Origin: an uncultured Amylibacter sp.
GTDB lineage: Bacteria > Pseudomonadota > Alphaproteobacteria > Rhodobacterales > Rhodobacteraceae
Assembly: GCA_947497475.1 (NCBI GenBank)
Contig: CANMGS010000001.1
Span: forward strand, 558,001 to 622,000
Direction of reading: 5' to 3'
DNA: 64,000 nucleotides
Part shown: positions 38,890 to 48,996 of the stretch, in pieces
How the letters are laid out: every line of letters begins with the position of its first letter
Position numbering within the stretch: position 1 is the first letter of the stretch
Translations under genes and position numbers: made by a program
Notes under the pieces: generated by a model
Database searches by the model: none
Told to the model about the DNA's origin: nothing
What the model saw: only the letters and a program-made list of their open reading frames with translations

Positions 38890-40401
38890 ATGTTTGAGAA
38901 TTTATCCGATCGCCTCTCTGGCGTCTTTGACAAGCTTACAAAACAAGGTGCTTTGTCAGATGAGGATGTATCCGTTGCGTTGCGCGAAGTGCGCGTTGCC
39001 CTTTTAGAGGCTGACGTTTCACTGTCTGTCGCGCGTGATTTTATCAAAGCTATTCAGGAAAAAGCCACAGGTCAGAATGTTACGAAATCCGTAACACCGG
39101 GCCAACAAGTTGTGAAAATCGTTCACGACGAAATGGTGCACTTCCTATCAGGCGAAGATGCAAATGCGGGTCAGTTAAAAATTGACAACCCACCTGCCCC
39201 AATCTTGATGGTTGGTTTGCAAGGTGGTGGTAAAACAACGACCACTGCAAAACTTGCAAAACGCCTGCTTGAAAAAGAAAAGAAAAAAGTTCTGATGGCG
39301 TCTTTGGACACCAACCGCCCAGCGGCGATGGAACAATTGGCAATCTTGGGTACGCAAATTGGCGTCGATACATTGCCAATCATCAAAGGTGAAAACGCGG
39401 TTAAGATCGCGAAGCGCGCAAAACAACAGGCCACATTGGGCGGCTATGATGTTTACATGTTGGATACTGCTGGCCGTTTATCCATTGATGACGAGTTGAT
39501 GGCCGAGGTCGAGGCGGTGCGCGATGTGGCAACACCACGCGAAACGCTTTTGGTTGTTGACGGCCTGACAGGTCAAGATGCTGTGCATACGGCTGAAAAC
39601 TTTGACGAACGCATCGGCATTTCAGGCGTTGTTCTAACACGCATGGATGGCGACGGTCGCGGCGGTGCAGCGCTTTCTATGAAAGCTGTGACTGGCAAAC
39701 CTATTAAATTCGTCGGCCTTGGCGAAAAGATGGACGCGTTGGAAGAGTTCCATCCAGAACGTGTTGCAGGCCGTATTTTGGGCATGGGCGATATCGTATC
39801 ATTGGTGGAAAAAGCCCAAGAAACCATCGAGGCTGAACAAGCTGAAAAGATGATGAAGCGCTTCAAAAAAGGTCAGTTCAATATGAACGACCTGCGCGCA
39901 CAGCTTGAACAGATGATGAAAATGGGCGGCATGCAAGGCGTGATGGGTATGATGCCAGGCATGGGCAAAATGGCCAAGAAGATCGAAGAATCTGGTGGCA
40001 TTGACGATAAGATTTTCAAACGTCAGATTGCATTGATCCAATCTATGACGAAAAAAGAACGCGCCAACCCACAGATTATGCAAGCCAGCCGCAAAAAGCG
40101 TGTGGCGGCAGGTGCAGGCCTGTCTGTTTCTGAATTGAACCAACTTTTGAAAATGCAACGCCAAATGGGCGACATGATGAAGAAGATGGGCAAAGGTGGC
40201 ATGTTGAAACAAGCCATGAAGGGCATGATGGGCAAAGGCGGCGATATGCCAGAGATGCCAAAGGATATGGATCCAGGCAAGATGGACATGAAAGCCATGG
40301 AAGAAGCCGCCAAGAAAATGAATAAGATGCCAGGTGGTTTACCTGGTTTAGGCGGTGGCAACTTGCCACTTGGCCTGTCAGGGTTCGGTAAGAAGAAATG
40401 A
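38890..40401 (+). CDS. ffh: Signal recognition particle protein
   Basis: NG-domain GLQGGGKTTTTAKLAKRL, DTAGRLSID; Met-rich M domain. Confidence 0.98.
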   Translation: MFENLSDRLSGVFDKLTKQGALSDEDVSVALREVRVALLEADVSLSVARDFIKAIQEKATGQNVTKSVTPGQQVVKIVHDEMVHFLSGEDANAGQLKIDNPPAPILMVGLQGGGKTTTTAKLAKRLLEKEKKKVLMASLDTNRPAAMEQLAILGTQIGVDTLPIIKGENAVKIAKRAKQQATLGGYDVYMLDTAGRLSIDDELMAEVEAVRDVATPRETLLVVDGLTGQDAVHTAENFDERIGISGVVLTRMDGDGRGGAALSMKAVTGKPIKFVGLGEKMDALEEFHPERVAGRILGMGDIVSLVEKAQETIEAEQAEKMMKRFKKGQFNMNDLRAQLEQMMKMGGMQGVMGMMPGMGKMAKKIEESGGIDDKIFKRQIALIQSMTKKERANPQIMQASRKKRVAAGAGLSVSELNQLLKMQRQMGDMMKKMGKGGMLKQAMKGMMGKGGDMPEMPKDMDPGKMDMKAMEEAAKKMNKMPGGLPGLGGGNLPLGLSGFGKKK

Positions 40402-40733
40402 TCACTTGTTCGCTGACATATGTGATCGACCCTTACAAAGTGGACGATTTTGAAACCTACGCCAAAGCGTGGATTCATCTGGTGAACAAACTGGGTGGCA
40501 CGCATCACGGTTATTGGTTCCCGCATGAAGGTGCGAACAACATCGCCTATTGCCATTTCTCGTTCCCATCATTGGCAGCATATGAAGATTACCGCGAGCG
40601 CATGGCAGCAGATGCTGAATGCCAAGCGGCCTATGCATTTGCAGAAAAGACACGTTGCATCATTTCATACGAGCGCAGCTTTACGCGCCCTGTTTTGGAA
40701 GGTGCGTCACCACAGGAGCTTGGATTGGTATGA
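40398..40733 (+). CDS. NIPSNAP-like family protein
   Basis: CSLTYVIDPYKVDDFETYAKAWIHLVNKLGGTHHGYWFPHEGANNIAYCHFSFPSL. Confidence 0.75.
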   Translation: MITCSLTYVIDPYKVDDFETYAKAWIHLVNKLGGTHHGYWFPHEGANNIAYCHFSFPSLAAYEDYRERMAADAECQAAYAFAEKTRCIISYERSFTRPVLEGASPQELGLV

Positions 40734-41239
40734 TACAGCCAATTGAAACCGAGCGCCTGATTTTGCGCCGCCCTGCACCGCGCGACCAAGATATCTGTGT
40801 AGATTTCTTTATGTCTGAACGTGCTGCTGGTGTGGGTGGCCCGTTTGATCTGCACGCAGCATGGCGCCACTTTGCATACGAGCTTGGCCATTGGGAGATT
40901 TATGGCTTTGGCATGTGGGCTGTAACAATGAAGGGTGATGATACCATCCTTGGTTTAATCGGCCCATGGCATCCTGCGGATTGGCCAGAGCGTGAAATCG
41001 GTTGGATGGTCTTTGGAAACGCCGAAGGTAAAAGCATTGCCTTTGAAGCGGCAGAAGCCGCTATCAAACATGCCCGCACAGAATTGGGTTGGACAGATTT
41101 CGTCAGTTATATCAGCGAAGGCTTAACACGTTCTATCGCATTAGCTGAACGCCTTGGTGCCGCTTTGGATCAAAATGCCAAAGGCCCTGATGCACACCCA
41201 TGCCTTGTTTACCGTCACCCTATGCAGGAGGCTTTATGA
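40730..41239 (+). CDS. GNAT family N-acetyltransferase
   Basis: IETERLILRRPAPRDQD...GLIGPWHPADWPEREIGWMVF. Confidence 0.9.
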   Translation: MIQPIETERLILRRPAPRDQDICVDFFMSERAAGVGGPFDLHAAWRHFAYELGHWEIYGFGMWAVTMKGDDTILGLIGPWHPADWPEREIGWMVFGNAEGKSIAFEAAEAAIKHARTELGWTDFVSYISEGLTRSIALAERLGAALDQNAKGPDAHPCLVYRHPMQEAL

Positions 41240-41538
41240 TGTCTGATGATGTTATTAAACTTGCCGCTGATGTTCTAAAGGGACACCGCGAAAGTATTGA
41301 TCGTTTGGATGCCGTGTTGATTTACACATTGGCCGAACGGTTCAAGCACACCAAAGCTGTTGGCGTGCTGAAAGCAGAACACACACTTCCGCCATCTGAT
41401 CCGATGCGCGAAGCCCACCAAATCGAACGTTTGCAACGCATGGCGTTAGACGCAGACTTAGACCCTGAGTTCGCTAAGAAGTTTTTGAACTTCATCATCA
41501 GCGAAGTCATCCAACACCATAAGAAACATCAAGAATGA
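41236..41538 (+). CDS. Chorismate mutase
   Basis: RESIDRLDAVLIYTLAERFKHTKAVGVLKAEHTLPPSDPMREAHQIERLQ. Confidence 0.88.
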   Translation: MMSDDVIKLAADVLKGHRESIDRLDAVLIYTLAERFKHTKAVGVLKAEHTLPPSDPMREAHQIERLQRMALDADLDPEFAKKFLNFIISEVIQHHKKHQE

Positions 41539-41585
41539 ACGCAGTAAGCACTGCACTCAAATAGCTACTTTAGGAGAAATACATC

Positions 41586-42014
41586 ATGGCTATGAAAATC
41601 AGACTGGCCCGCGGCGGCTCTAAGAAACGTCCATTTTATCGCGTTGTTGCGGCTGACAGCCGTATGCCACGTGACGGTCGTTACGTTGAAAAATTGGGTA
41701 CATACAACCCACTATTGCCAAAAGACAGCGAAGAGCGCGTTAAATTGGACATGGAACGCGTAAACTACTGGTTGGGCGAAGGCGCACAGCCATCTGACCG
41801 TGTTGCACGTTTCCTAGAAGCAGCAGGCGTTTTGGCAAAAACAGAGCGTAACAACCCTGAAAAAGCTGTTCCTGGCAAAAAAGCACAAGAGCGTATCGAA
41901 GAGAAAGCACAAAAAGCAGCTGACGCTGAAGAAGCTGCAAAAGCAGCGGCTGAAGCTCCTGCAGAGGAAGCACCAGCTGAAGAAGCTCCTGCAGAAGAAG
42001 CAGCAGCTGAGTAA
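41586..42014 (+). CDS. rpsP: 30S ribosomal protein S16
   Basis: [42 protein letters not shown]. Confidence 0.98.
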   Translation: MAMKIRLARGGSKKRPFYRVVAADSRMPRDGRYVEKLGTYNPLLPKDSEERVKLDMERVNYWLGEGAQPSDRVARFLEAAGVLAKTERNNPEKAVPGKKAQERIEEKAQKAADAEEAAKAAAEAPAEEAPAEEAPAEEAAAE

Positions 42015-42038
42015 TTGGCATTACGCTTGGAGATATAG

Positions 42039-42671
42039 ATGCGCGAATTTTCGCAAGATTTTCAATCCGAGCTTTCTGCATTGATGAAGTGGCGCCGCGA
42101 TGTGCGCCACTTCAAACCTGACACCGTTCCCCAAGATTTAATCCAAGAATGTTTGGATGTATTTCAAGACGCGCCATCCGTTGGCCTGTCTGAACCTTGG
42201 CGGATTGTGCAGTTGAAATCGGATGCCAGCCGCCAAAAAGCGCTGGAAAATTTTCAATCTGCGAATGCTGATGCATTGGCGGATTACGATGGTGAAAAAG
42301 CTAATCTATATGCATCCCTGAAATTGTCAGGCATGAAAGACGCACCTGTTCAGTTGGCTATATTCTGCGAAGAAGACACACCAAAAGGTGGCGGTTTGGG
42401 CGCACAAACGATGCCAGAGATGCGCCGCTATTCAGTGGTGGCTGCGATCATGACATTTTGGCTGAAAGCCCGCGCACATGGTTTGGGGTTGGGTTGGGTT
42501 TCCATCCTTGATCCTGACCAATTACGCGCTGATTTGGATGTGCCCAACAATTGGACCTTGGTAGCGTATCTTTGTATGGGATACCCTCAAGAAGAAACGC
42601 TGACACCTGAATTAGAAACCGTTGGTTGGGAAGCACGCGACCCTGAATTGACAAAAGTGATTGAGCGATAA
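42039..42671 (+). CDS. bluB: 5,6-dimethylbenzimidazole synthase
   Basis: [17 protein letters not shown]...[15 protein letters not shown]...[32 protein letters not shown]. Confidence 0.93.
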   Translation: MREFSQDFQSELSALMKWRRDVRHFKPDTVPQDLIQECLDVFQDAPSVGLSEPWRIVQLKSDASRQKALENFQSANADALADYDGEKANLYASLKLSGMKDAPVQLAIFCEEDTPKGGGLGAQTMPEMRRYSVVAAIMTFWLKARAHGLGLGWVSILDPDQLRADLDVPNNWTLVAYLCMGYPQEETLTPELETVGWEARDPELTKVIER

Positions 42672-42672
42672 A

Positions 42673-43209
42673 ATGTCGAAATCTGATCTGATCTGTATTG
42701 GTGCAATTATCGGGGCCTTTGGTGTTAAGGGCGAATTACGCGTGAAAAGTTTTTGCGCGGAACCATCTGATATTGGCAACTACAACCCTTTAACATCAGA
42801 AGATGGCGAACAGAGTTTTGATCTTACGGTCAAAGGCCCCATCAAAAGTGGGTATTCTTGCCGTATCAAAGGCGTTCAATACAAAGATCAGGCCGACGCG
42901 CTGCGAGGTGTGCGCTTATTCACGAACCGCGAAAACTTACCGTCTCTGCCAGACGATGAATTCTATCACGCCGATCTGATTGGGTTGGATGTGGTTGATA
43001 CTGGCGGTGAGAAATTGGGAAAAATCGAAGCTGTATATGATCACGGCGCTGGGGATATGTTGGAAATTTCAGGCAAAGGCATCAAAAATACTGTGATGTT
43101 GCCTTTTACGCGCGAAGCAGTTCCGACGATTGATTTGGAAGCCGGCCGCGTTATAACAGATCCACCTACTGGTATTTTTCCAGATTCCACTGACGAAAAG
43201 GACCCTTAA
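42673..43209 (+). CDS. rimM: Ribosome maturation factor RimM
   Basis: [21 protein letters not shown]...[32 protein letters not shown]. Confidence 0.96.
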   Translation: MSKSDLICIGAIIGAFGVKGELRVKSFCAEPSDIGNYNPLTSEDGEQSFDLTVKGPIKSGYSCRIKGVQYKDQADALRGVRLFTNRENLPSLPDDEFYHADLIGLDVVDTGGEKLGKIEAVYDHGAGDMLEISGKGIKNTVMLPFTREAVPTIDLEAGRVITDPPTGIFPDSTDEKDP

Positions 43210-43212
43210 GTC

Positions 43213-44154
43213 GTGGATATAGAAACCGCTGCATTACAATTGGTGAAAGCTGAAAAGCGGTTCGAGGCCCTAAAATCTGAGCACAGTGAACTCCGCCACC
43301 TGAACTTAACGGAAATGTATCAATCCGTTGAGGATCGCGCAGTATTTGCAGGGGATTGGTATGATAATAAAGTCATCGTAAAGCTTTTATTTACCAAACA
43401 ACAAAAGGCAAAAACAACAGAAATTTATGAAATGCAATCAAGGGCTTTCAAAGCTCTGAAGACAAAACGAAATCGTATTGCAGAAACATTATTCCACCTT
43501 CCAAACGAAGGCTTATTTGTGTTTGAATATATTGATGGAACAGGTTTCGATGAGTTATTGAAAAATGCGTCACGACAAGGAGCCGAAAAGCTCTATAACC
43601 GTGCTGGATATTGGCTGCGTGACTTCACAGAACCCACAAAAACCAAGAACCGCGTATTTCGAAAAATATTATTGCAGAGGGCGAGGAAATATCCACAGCG
43701 GATATCCGAGCCGAAAACTTTGCAGCTCGCACAACAAATGTTTCTTTGCTTAAGAAAACTATCTCATAGCATTGGGGCATCCGATGTTGATCGTGCAGTG
43801 GCTCATATGGACCTGTATCCACGTAATCTTATGCAAACAGATGATGCCGTGTATGGAATTGACCTGCAAAACACGAATGAAATGTTTGTATTTGATGATA
43901 TTGCGCGGTTCATGATGGGTGCGAGTTGGATGCAAGAAAGAGATCATCCATTAACATATGGTGTGGACGAAGCATTTTTGAGTGCTTTTCTATCTGGATA
44001 CGGTGCAGATCAATCCGAAGACATGATGCACAGTTTGCGGTTTTTTATCGCCAAAGCTGTGTTGGACCATCTGTGCACACGGAACCAAACGCTTAAACAA
44101 ATTCCCTATTACACCCAGATGGCGCAACAATTTATAAGGGTTTATGGAACCTAA
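43213..44154 (+). CDS. Putative protein-kinase-fold phosphotransferase (GTG start)
   Basis: VAHMDLYPRNLMQTDDAVYGIDLQN resembles the HxDxxxxN...D catalytic loop; located between rimM and trmD. Confidence 0.6.
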   Translation: MDIETAALQLVKAEKRFEALKSEHSELRHLNLTEMYQSVEDRAVFAGDWYDNKVIVKLLFTKQQKAKTTEIYEMQSRAFKALKTKRNRIAETLFHLPNEGLFVFEYIDGTGFDELLKNASRQGAEKLYNRAGYWLRDFTEPTKTKNRVFRKILLQRARKYPQRISEPKTLQLAQQMFLCLRKLSHSIGASDVDRAVAHMDLYPRNLMQTDDAVYGIDLQNTNEMFVFDDIARFMMGASWMQERDHPLTYGVDEAFLSAFLSGYGADQSEDMMHSLRFFIAKAVLDHLCTRNQTLKQIPYYTQMAQQFIRVYGT

Positions 44155-44196
44155 TAAGGGCTGTTCAAACCTTAATTATTCTCGTATCGGGTAGCT

Positions 44197-45003
44197 ATGA
44201 CTGACAAACCTGCAAAATCCCACGGTCGTTTGAGCGTACGCCCAACATTGAAACCACGTGAATTGATGACCAATACGCCTGATATATTTGGCGCATGGAA
44301 AGTTAAAATCATCACGTTGTTTCCTGAGTTGTTCCCAGGTGTTTTAGGTGGCTCATTGACGGGCAAAGCCCTGAAAGAGGGTTTGTGGAGCTTGGAAACG
44401 ATAGAACTGCGCGGGTATGGCATCGGCAAGCACAAAGATGTGGACAGCCCACCCGCTGGTGGCGGCGCTGGTATGGTTTTGAAACCTGATGTTGTAGGTG
44501 CTGCTTTGGAAGATGCGCGTCGTGGTACGCCGATGGATCCGAAAGCGTGGCCTGTTGTGTATTTATCTCCACGAGGCAAACCGCTGACACAAGCAATGGC
44601 GCGTGACTTTAGTAAGGCGCAAGGCATGACTTTGTTATGCGGTCGCTTTGAAGGTGTCGATGAGCGTGTTTTAGAAGAATATAACGTTCAAGAAGTCTCG
44701 CTTGGGGATTTCGTTCTGACAGGTGGTGAGATTGCAGCGCAAGCCTTGATCGATGCAACTGTGCGTCTGTTGCCGAATGTTTTGGGTAATGAGGAAAGTG
44801 CTGTTGATGAAAGCTTTTCCAACGGGCTGTTAGAGCATCCGCAATATACCAAGCCTGCGGAATGGAAGGGCCGTAAAATCCCTGATGTTTTATTGTCTGG
44901 CCATCATGGTAACGTCGATAAATGGCGTCAGGAACAATCTGAAAAGATTACCCAAGAACGCCGCCCTGATTTGTGGGAAAAGCATACGGATGATACCGAA
45001 TAA
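44197..45003 (+). CDS. trmD: tRNA (guanine-N1)-methyltransferase
   Basis: ITLFPELFPGVLGGSLTGKALKEG...LLCGRFEGVDERVLEEYNVQEVSLGDFVLTGGE. Confidence 0.97.
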   Translation: MTDKPAKSHGRLSVRPTLKPRELMTNTPDIFGAWKVKIITLFPELFPGVLGGSLTGKALKEGLWSLETIELRGYGIGKHKDVDSPPAGGGAGMVLKPDVVGAALEDARRGTPMDPKAWPVVYLSPRGKPLTQAMARDFSKAQGMTLLCGRFEGVDERVLEEYNVQEVSLGDFVLTGGEIAAQALIDATVRLLPNVLGNEESAVDESFSNGLLEHPQYTKPAEWKGRKIPDVLLSGHHGNVDKWRQEQSEKITQERRPDLWEKHTDDTE

Positions 45004-45110
45004 GTCCTGAGTGTCGTTTTTCACGCAATAAAAATACGTCAATCATATTGACATATTTCCAAATCTTTCACACCTTGCTGCGATTGAGACATTAATGCGA
45101 GGGGATTCTG

Positions 45111-46310
45111 ATGGATTGGCAAACTATATTAGCCACCCGCAATGCGCGGATGAAGGCATCGGAAATACGTGAATTGTTAAAGCTGTTAGATCAGCCTGAT
45201 ATCATCTCGTTTGCGGGCGGTATTCCTGATCCTGCGTTGTTCCCGACGCAACAAATTCAAGAGGCTTATGCGGATGTGTTCACCTCTGGCGCGCATGATA
45301 CGGCTTTGCAGTATTCCCCCAGCGAAGGCTACAAGCCATTGCGCGAATGGATATGTAAAGAGATGGCAAAGCTTGGTGTACCCTGTTCCATCGAAAACAT
45401 TTTGATAACATCTGGATCACAACAAGCGTTGGATTATTTAGGGAAGCTATTGCTATCCCCAAAGGATACCGCGTTGGTGGGATGGCCCACATATCTTGGC
45501 GCACTTGGCGCGTTTAATGCGTATGAACCTGAGTATGATCGGTTGCACCCGAATGGAAACAGAACGGCTGCGGATTACATGGAAACCGCAGATGGAAAAG
45601 GCGGGCGCGTAAAGCTGGCCTATATGTCGGTGGATTTTGCCAACCCTACTGGGATCAGTATGGATCGATCTGAACGCGATGCGATTTTAAACCTTGCCGA
45701 TGAAATGGATATCGCGATTGTTGAAGATGCGGCTTATCAATCGCTGCGGTATGATGGCGAAGCTATTCCACCAATCCTTGCGCTGGAAATTGAACGTAAA
45801 GGATCAATTGAGGATTGCCGCACGATTTACACTGGCAGCTTTTCAAAAACACTTTCCCCCGGTTTGCGTGTAGGTTGGGTGTGCGCAGCAACACCTGTGA
45901 TTTCGCAACTGGTTTTGATGAAACAAGCCTCTGATTTGCATTCACCAAGCATCAACCAAATGGTTATTTCTGATGTAGCGCATAAACATTTCGACGCGCA
46001 TATCGCTATGACACGTGCCGCATATATGGAACGGCGTGATCATATGTTAGCAGCATTGGAAAAGTATATGCCCGTGGGTGTGGAATGGACACGGCCAGAG
46101 GGCGGCATGTTTGTTTGGCTGACTTTGCCAAAGGGTATTGATGGGGCTGAATTGCTGGCAAAATCAATCGAAACCCAGCGTGTGGCATTCGTTCCAGGTC
46201 AGGCGTTTTTTGCAGATGGGTCTGGCGCAAACACCATTCGGTTGAGCTTTTCCAAGTCAGATGGCACAGCTATTGATGAAGGCATTAAGCGCTTAGCGAC
46301 ATTATTATAG
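45111..46310 (+). CDS. PLP-dependent aminotransferase (2-aminoadipate/MocR-type)
   Basis: IISFAGGIPDPALFP...ILITSGSQQALDYLGKLL...YTGSFSKTLSPGLRVGWV. Confidence 0.92.
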   Translation: MDWQTILATRNARMKASEIRELLKLLDQPDIISFAGGIPDPALFPTQQIQEAYADVFTSGAHDTALQYSPSEGYKPLREWICKEMAKLGVPCSIENILITSGSQQALDYLGKLLLSPKDTALVGWPTYLGALGAFNAYEPEYDRLHPNGNRTAADYMETADGKGGRVKLAYMSVDFANPTGISMDRSERDAILNLADEMDIAIVEDAAYQSLRYDGEAIPPILALEIERKGSIEDCRTIYTGSFSKTLSPGLRVGWVCAATPVISQLVLMKQASDLHSPSINQMVISDVAHKHFDAHIAMTRAAYMERRDHMLAALEKYMPVGVEWTRPEGGMFVWLTLPKGIDGAELLAKSIETQRVAFVPGQAFFADGSGANTIRLSFSKSDGTAIDEGIKRLATLL

Positions 46311-46395
46311 GCGTATCTCACGCTATTCGTTCACAAGATCGTGCAGATCGTTCCACACGTATGGACGAATAGCAAGCCGTCACTATAGTTGAGAC

Positions 46396-47334
46396 ATGCT
46401 AGATTTATTAAGTGACATCCTGACCAAAATCTCCCTGCAAGGGACTTTGTATTTCCGCACCGCCTTTACCAAGCCGTGGGGCGTTGCTGTGCCATCCTTT
46501 GAAAATGTGGCACGGTTTCACTATGCCCATCGTGGTGATTGCTTGATTTCCGTTGATGGTATGGAAGAGCCGACATTGTTGGCGCAGGGTGATTTGATCA
46601 TCATTCCACATGGCGCCGCGCATTCGTTATACTGTGGCCATGATCCTGAAAGCACGATCTTGCCATTGGATGAAGTTCTGGAGCGCTCTGGCTTTGATGG
46701 GTCAGGTGTTTTGGTCTTTGGCGGCGATGATGATGAACGCGAAACACAGCTTATTTGTGGTCACTTTTCGTTCGTGAAAAATGCAAACCACATGCTTTTG
46801 GATCGCCTGCCCCCGATCATTCATATCCGCAATTATGGTGAGGCTTCTGGCAAATGGATGGAATCCACATTACGCATGATCGGCGATGAAACAGGCGGCG
46901 TGCAAATTGGCGGCGATCTGATTGCATTGAAAATGTCCGAAGTGATTTTTGCACAGGCCATTCGCAGTTATTTGGACAGCGCTGCCTCCGCAGAGGCTGG
47001 CTTGGCAGGATTTTCCGATCCCCATATCAGCCGTGCTTTGGATGCGTTTCATAAGAGACCCACCGAAGCATGGAGTGTTGAAAATCTTGCAAGAGAAGCT
47101 GGGCTATCACGCACAGGGTTTGCGGTTTTGTTTTCCAAGAAAATGGGCGTGACACCAATGCAATATGTCACCAGCTGGCGCATGGAATTGGCGAAACAAA
47201 TACTGGCAGATCATAAAATCTCGCTCGCGGAATTGTCTGACCTTGTGGGATATGCATCCGAATCTGCTTTTGCGCGTGTGTTCAAGAAAGAGGTTGGCTT
47301 TACGCCAGCGGGCTATCGCAATCACATTCAGTAA
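46396..47334 (+). CDS. AraC-family transcriptional regulator with cupin domain
   Basis: N-terminal cupin; C-terminal LAREAGLSRTGFAVLFSKKMGVTPMQYVTSWRMELAKQIL. Confidence 0.93.
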   Translation: MLDLLSDILTKISLQGTLYFRTAFTKPWGVAVPSFENVARFHYAHRGDCLISVDGMEEPTLLAQGDLIIIPHGAAHSLYCGHDPESTILPLDEVLERSGFDGSGVLVFGGDDDERETQLICGHFSFVKNANHMLLDRLPPIIHIRNYGEASGKWMESTLRMIGDETGGVQIGGDLIALKMSEVIFAQAIRSYLDSAASAEAGLAGFSDPHISRALDAFHKRPTEAWSVENLAREAGLSRTGFAVLFSKKMGVTPMQYVTSWRMELAKQILADHKISLAELSDLVGYASESAFARVFKKEVGFTPAGYRNHIQ

Positions 47335-47475
47335 CGAACAGTTCATTACAACAAACTTTCGAACGATCTGCACATTAAGGCGAACTTCTGAGCATATTTA
47401 CATCCAACAATACCCATTATTCTTGTTTTTAGCGGTTCAAGACCGATTAACTTAAAACAACAGAAAGATACGATT

Positions 47476-47838
47476 ATGCGCTTCGTTACAAAAAACCTTC
47501 ACGCCTATTTGGATTACCCAGTGGCTTTGGCTCTATTTGGCTTGCCTTTCATTTTGGGTTTGGGTGCCTCCCATCCTTTGGCGTTCACTTTGTCTGTCGC
47601 AACAGGTGTTGCTGCATTCTTGCTGACACTTCTGACAGATCACCATTTGGGTGTGTTTAAGGTTTTACCTTATAAATTACACCTAGCCGTTGACGGTATG
47701 GTTGGTGTTGTATTCACTTTAGCACCATTCGTTTTGGGCTTTTCAGGTTTGGATATGATTTACTACCTTGCAAACGGTTTGACTGTGCTTGCCGTTGTTG
47801 GTTTACATAAATCGGATGATGCTGTTGTCACTGCATAA
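47476..47838 (+). CDS. Small integral membrane protein (SPW-like)
   Basis: Four hydrophobic segments in a 120-aa ORF followed by a strong terminator. Confidence 0.65.
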   Translation: MRFVTKNLHAYLDYPVALALFGLPFILGLGASHPLAFTLSVATGVAAFLLTLLTDHHLGVFKVLPYKLHLAVDGMVGVVFTLAPFVLGFSGLDMIYYLANGLTVLAVVGLHKSDDAVVTA

Positions 47839-47848
47839 TCTTAAAATC

Positions 47849-47883
47849 TCCCCTAGCTATCCTTTAATTGGATAGCTAGGGGA
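47849..47883. terminator. Long hairpin terminator
   Basis: TCCCCTAGCTATCC-TTTAATT-GGATAGCTAGGGGA, 14-bp perfect stem. Confidence 0.85.
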
Positions 47884-47954
47884 AATATGTTCAGCGGTAT
47901 TCAGCTTACATTCAATCGCCGCTGTAGACAAAAAACCTGTGATTACATACTTCA

Positions 47955-47969
47955 TTAAGTAATTATTAA
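47955..47969. promoter_or_regulatory. Candidate CtrA-binding site TTAA-N7-TTAA
   Basis: TTAAGTAATTATTAA, 50 bp upstream of the ATG at 48020. Confidence 0.35.
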
Positions 47970-48019
47970 TAGGGCATTACATCGCCCGCAGAAAATGAAG
48001 ATAGCAGGAAACCATTCAT

Positions 48020-48673
48020 ATGTTTCGTACAACGGCACCGCTTATCGTAATCGTCTTGATGATGACCAATCTAATGTCACATGCGCAATCAACAGCAGCA
48101 CCAAGCAGCCAAACTGAGAATATTCTTACGCGTCAAACCGAATTAGCAAAACGATTTCAAACACGCGCGGAGCTCACCCAGGGAAATGTTGATCAGCTAC
48201 TCAAAACATACCCTGTAATCAATAGTACCCTGCAAGAGATGAACCCTACGCAGACACCTGAAATGCAAAAGACAATGTCAATTAGCATTAAAGAAAATAC
48301 ACCTTACGAAGGATTGCGCACTGCGCTTAAAGATACAAATGTCCTACAAAGACTAGACACTGTTGCAAAAGATAACGGTTACGTCGATTACAGCGAATAT
48401 GCTTTAATGGCAGATTATCTTTATCAAATATATATATCGCAACAGAAAACCATCGTTACTGTTTCTGACACCGAAAAAGATGTTTCAGACGCATCTAAAA
48501 TCCAAAATTTATCTGCTTTCTTGAATGATGGAACCGAGCCATCCGAAAGACGCGCAAAATATCAGGCACAATTGTCCAAAATATACAAAGAATTTAACAT
48601 ATCAAATGAGACGCATGATATTTTTGCTAAAAACTATGATGCCTTGATGCTTTTCTTCAACCCATCCAGTTAA
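48020..48673 (+). CDS. Hypothetical secreted protein
   Basis: Signal peptide TAPLIVIVLMMTNLMSHAQS; 217 aa. Confidence 0.65.
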   Translation: MFRTTAPLIVIVLMMTNLMSHAQSTAAPSSQTENILTRQTELAKRFQTRAELTQGNVDQLLKTYPVINSTLQEMNPTQTPEMQKTMSISIKENTPYEGLRTALKDTNVLQRLDTVAKDNGYVDYSEYALMADYLYQIYISQQKTIVTVSDTEKDVSDASKIQNLSAFLNDGTEPSERRAKYQAQLSKIYKEFNISNETHDIFAKNYDALMLFFNPSS

Positions 48674-48719
48674 ATACAACAATTATAGGGTATCACTCAT
48701 TAAGACATTACCCTTGATT

Positions 48720-48996
48720 GATCCCCCCTTTAGTCCTATACCGCGCGGACTTGGTGTGTACGGATTCGTATCTGTACGTTTCATGCATGCCAAAGGCCCA
48801 CAGATTTCGGGTGCCACGTGATGGGATTTCTTCTGCCTATTCACACAGCATTCATCGCATAGCGATCCGTTATCCAAAGCTAACGAAACGTCGACCTGAA
48901 CCTCTGGCGGGCGCAAATGCGGACCCGGTTGAAGACCAAGAGCCCTGAGGACGGAAAATCACTTCGCCGATCAACGGTGAGCAAAAGGAAAACGTT
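48720..48996 (+). promoter_or_regulatory. Long 5' leader of rplS-rpmE, candidate structured RNA
   Basis: Unassigned interval of about 280 nt with locally higher GC immediately upstream of rplS; local inverted segments such as CCTCTGG...CCAAGAG and GCGCAAATGCG. Confidence 0.4.

Noticed and set aside
38740-38890. Possible 4.5S/SRP RNA upstream of ffh
   Set aside because: Only short hairpins (CACCAGT/ACTGGTG, GGAAGT/ACTTCC); no SRP Alu/S-domain consensus (GGAA tetraloop hairpin) found.
41940-42011. AEAPAEE repeats at the end of S16
   Set aside because: Low-complexity C-terminal extension of a ribosomal protein; common in alphaproteobacteria.
48718-48948. 76-aa and 77-aa ORFs in the rplS leader
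   Set aside because: No clear RBS or family features; the interval is better viewed as a leader or untranslated region.
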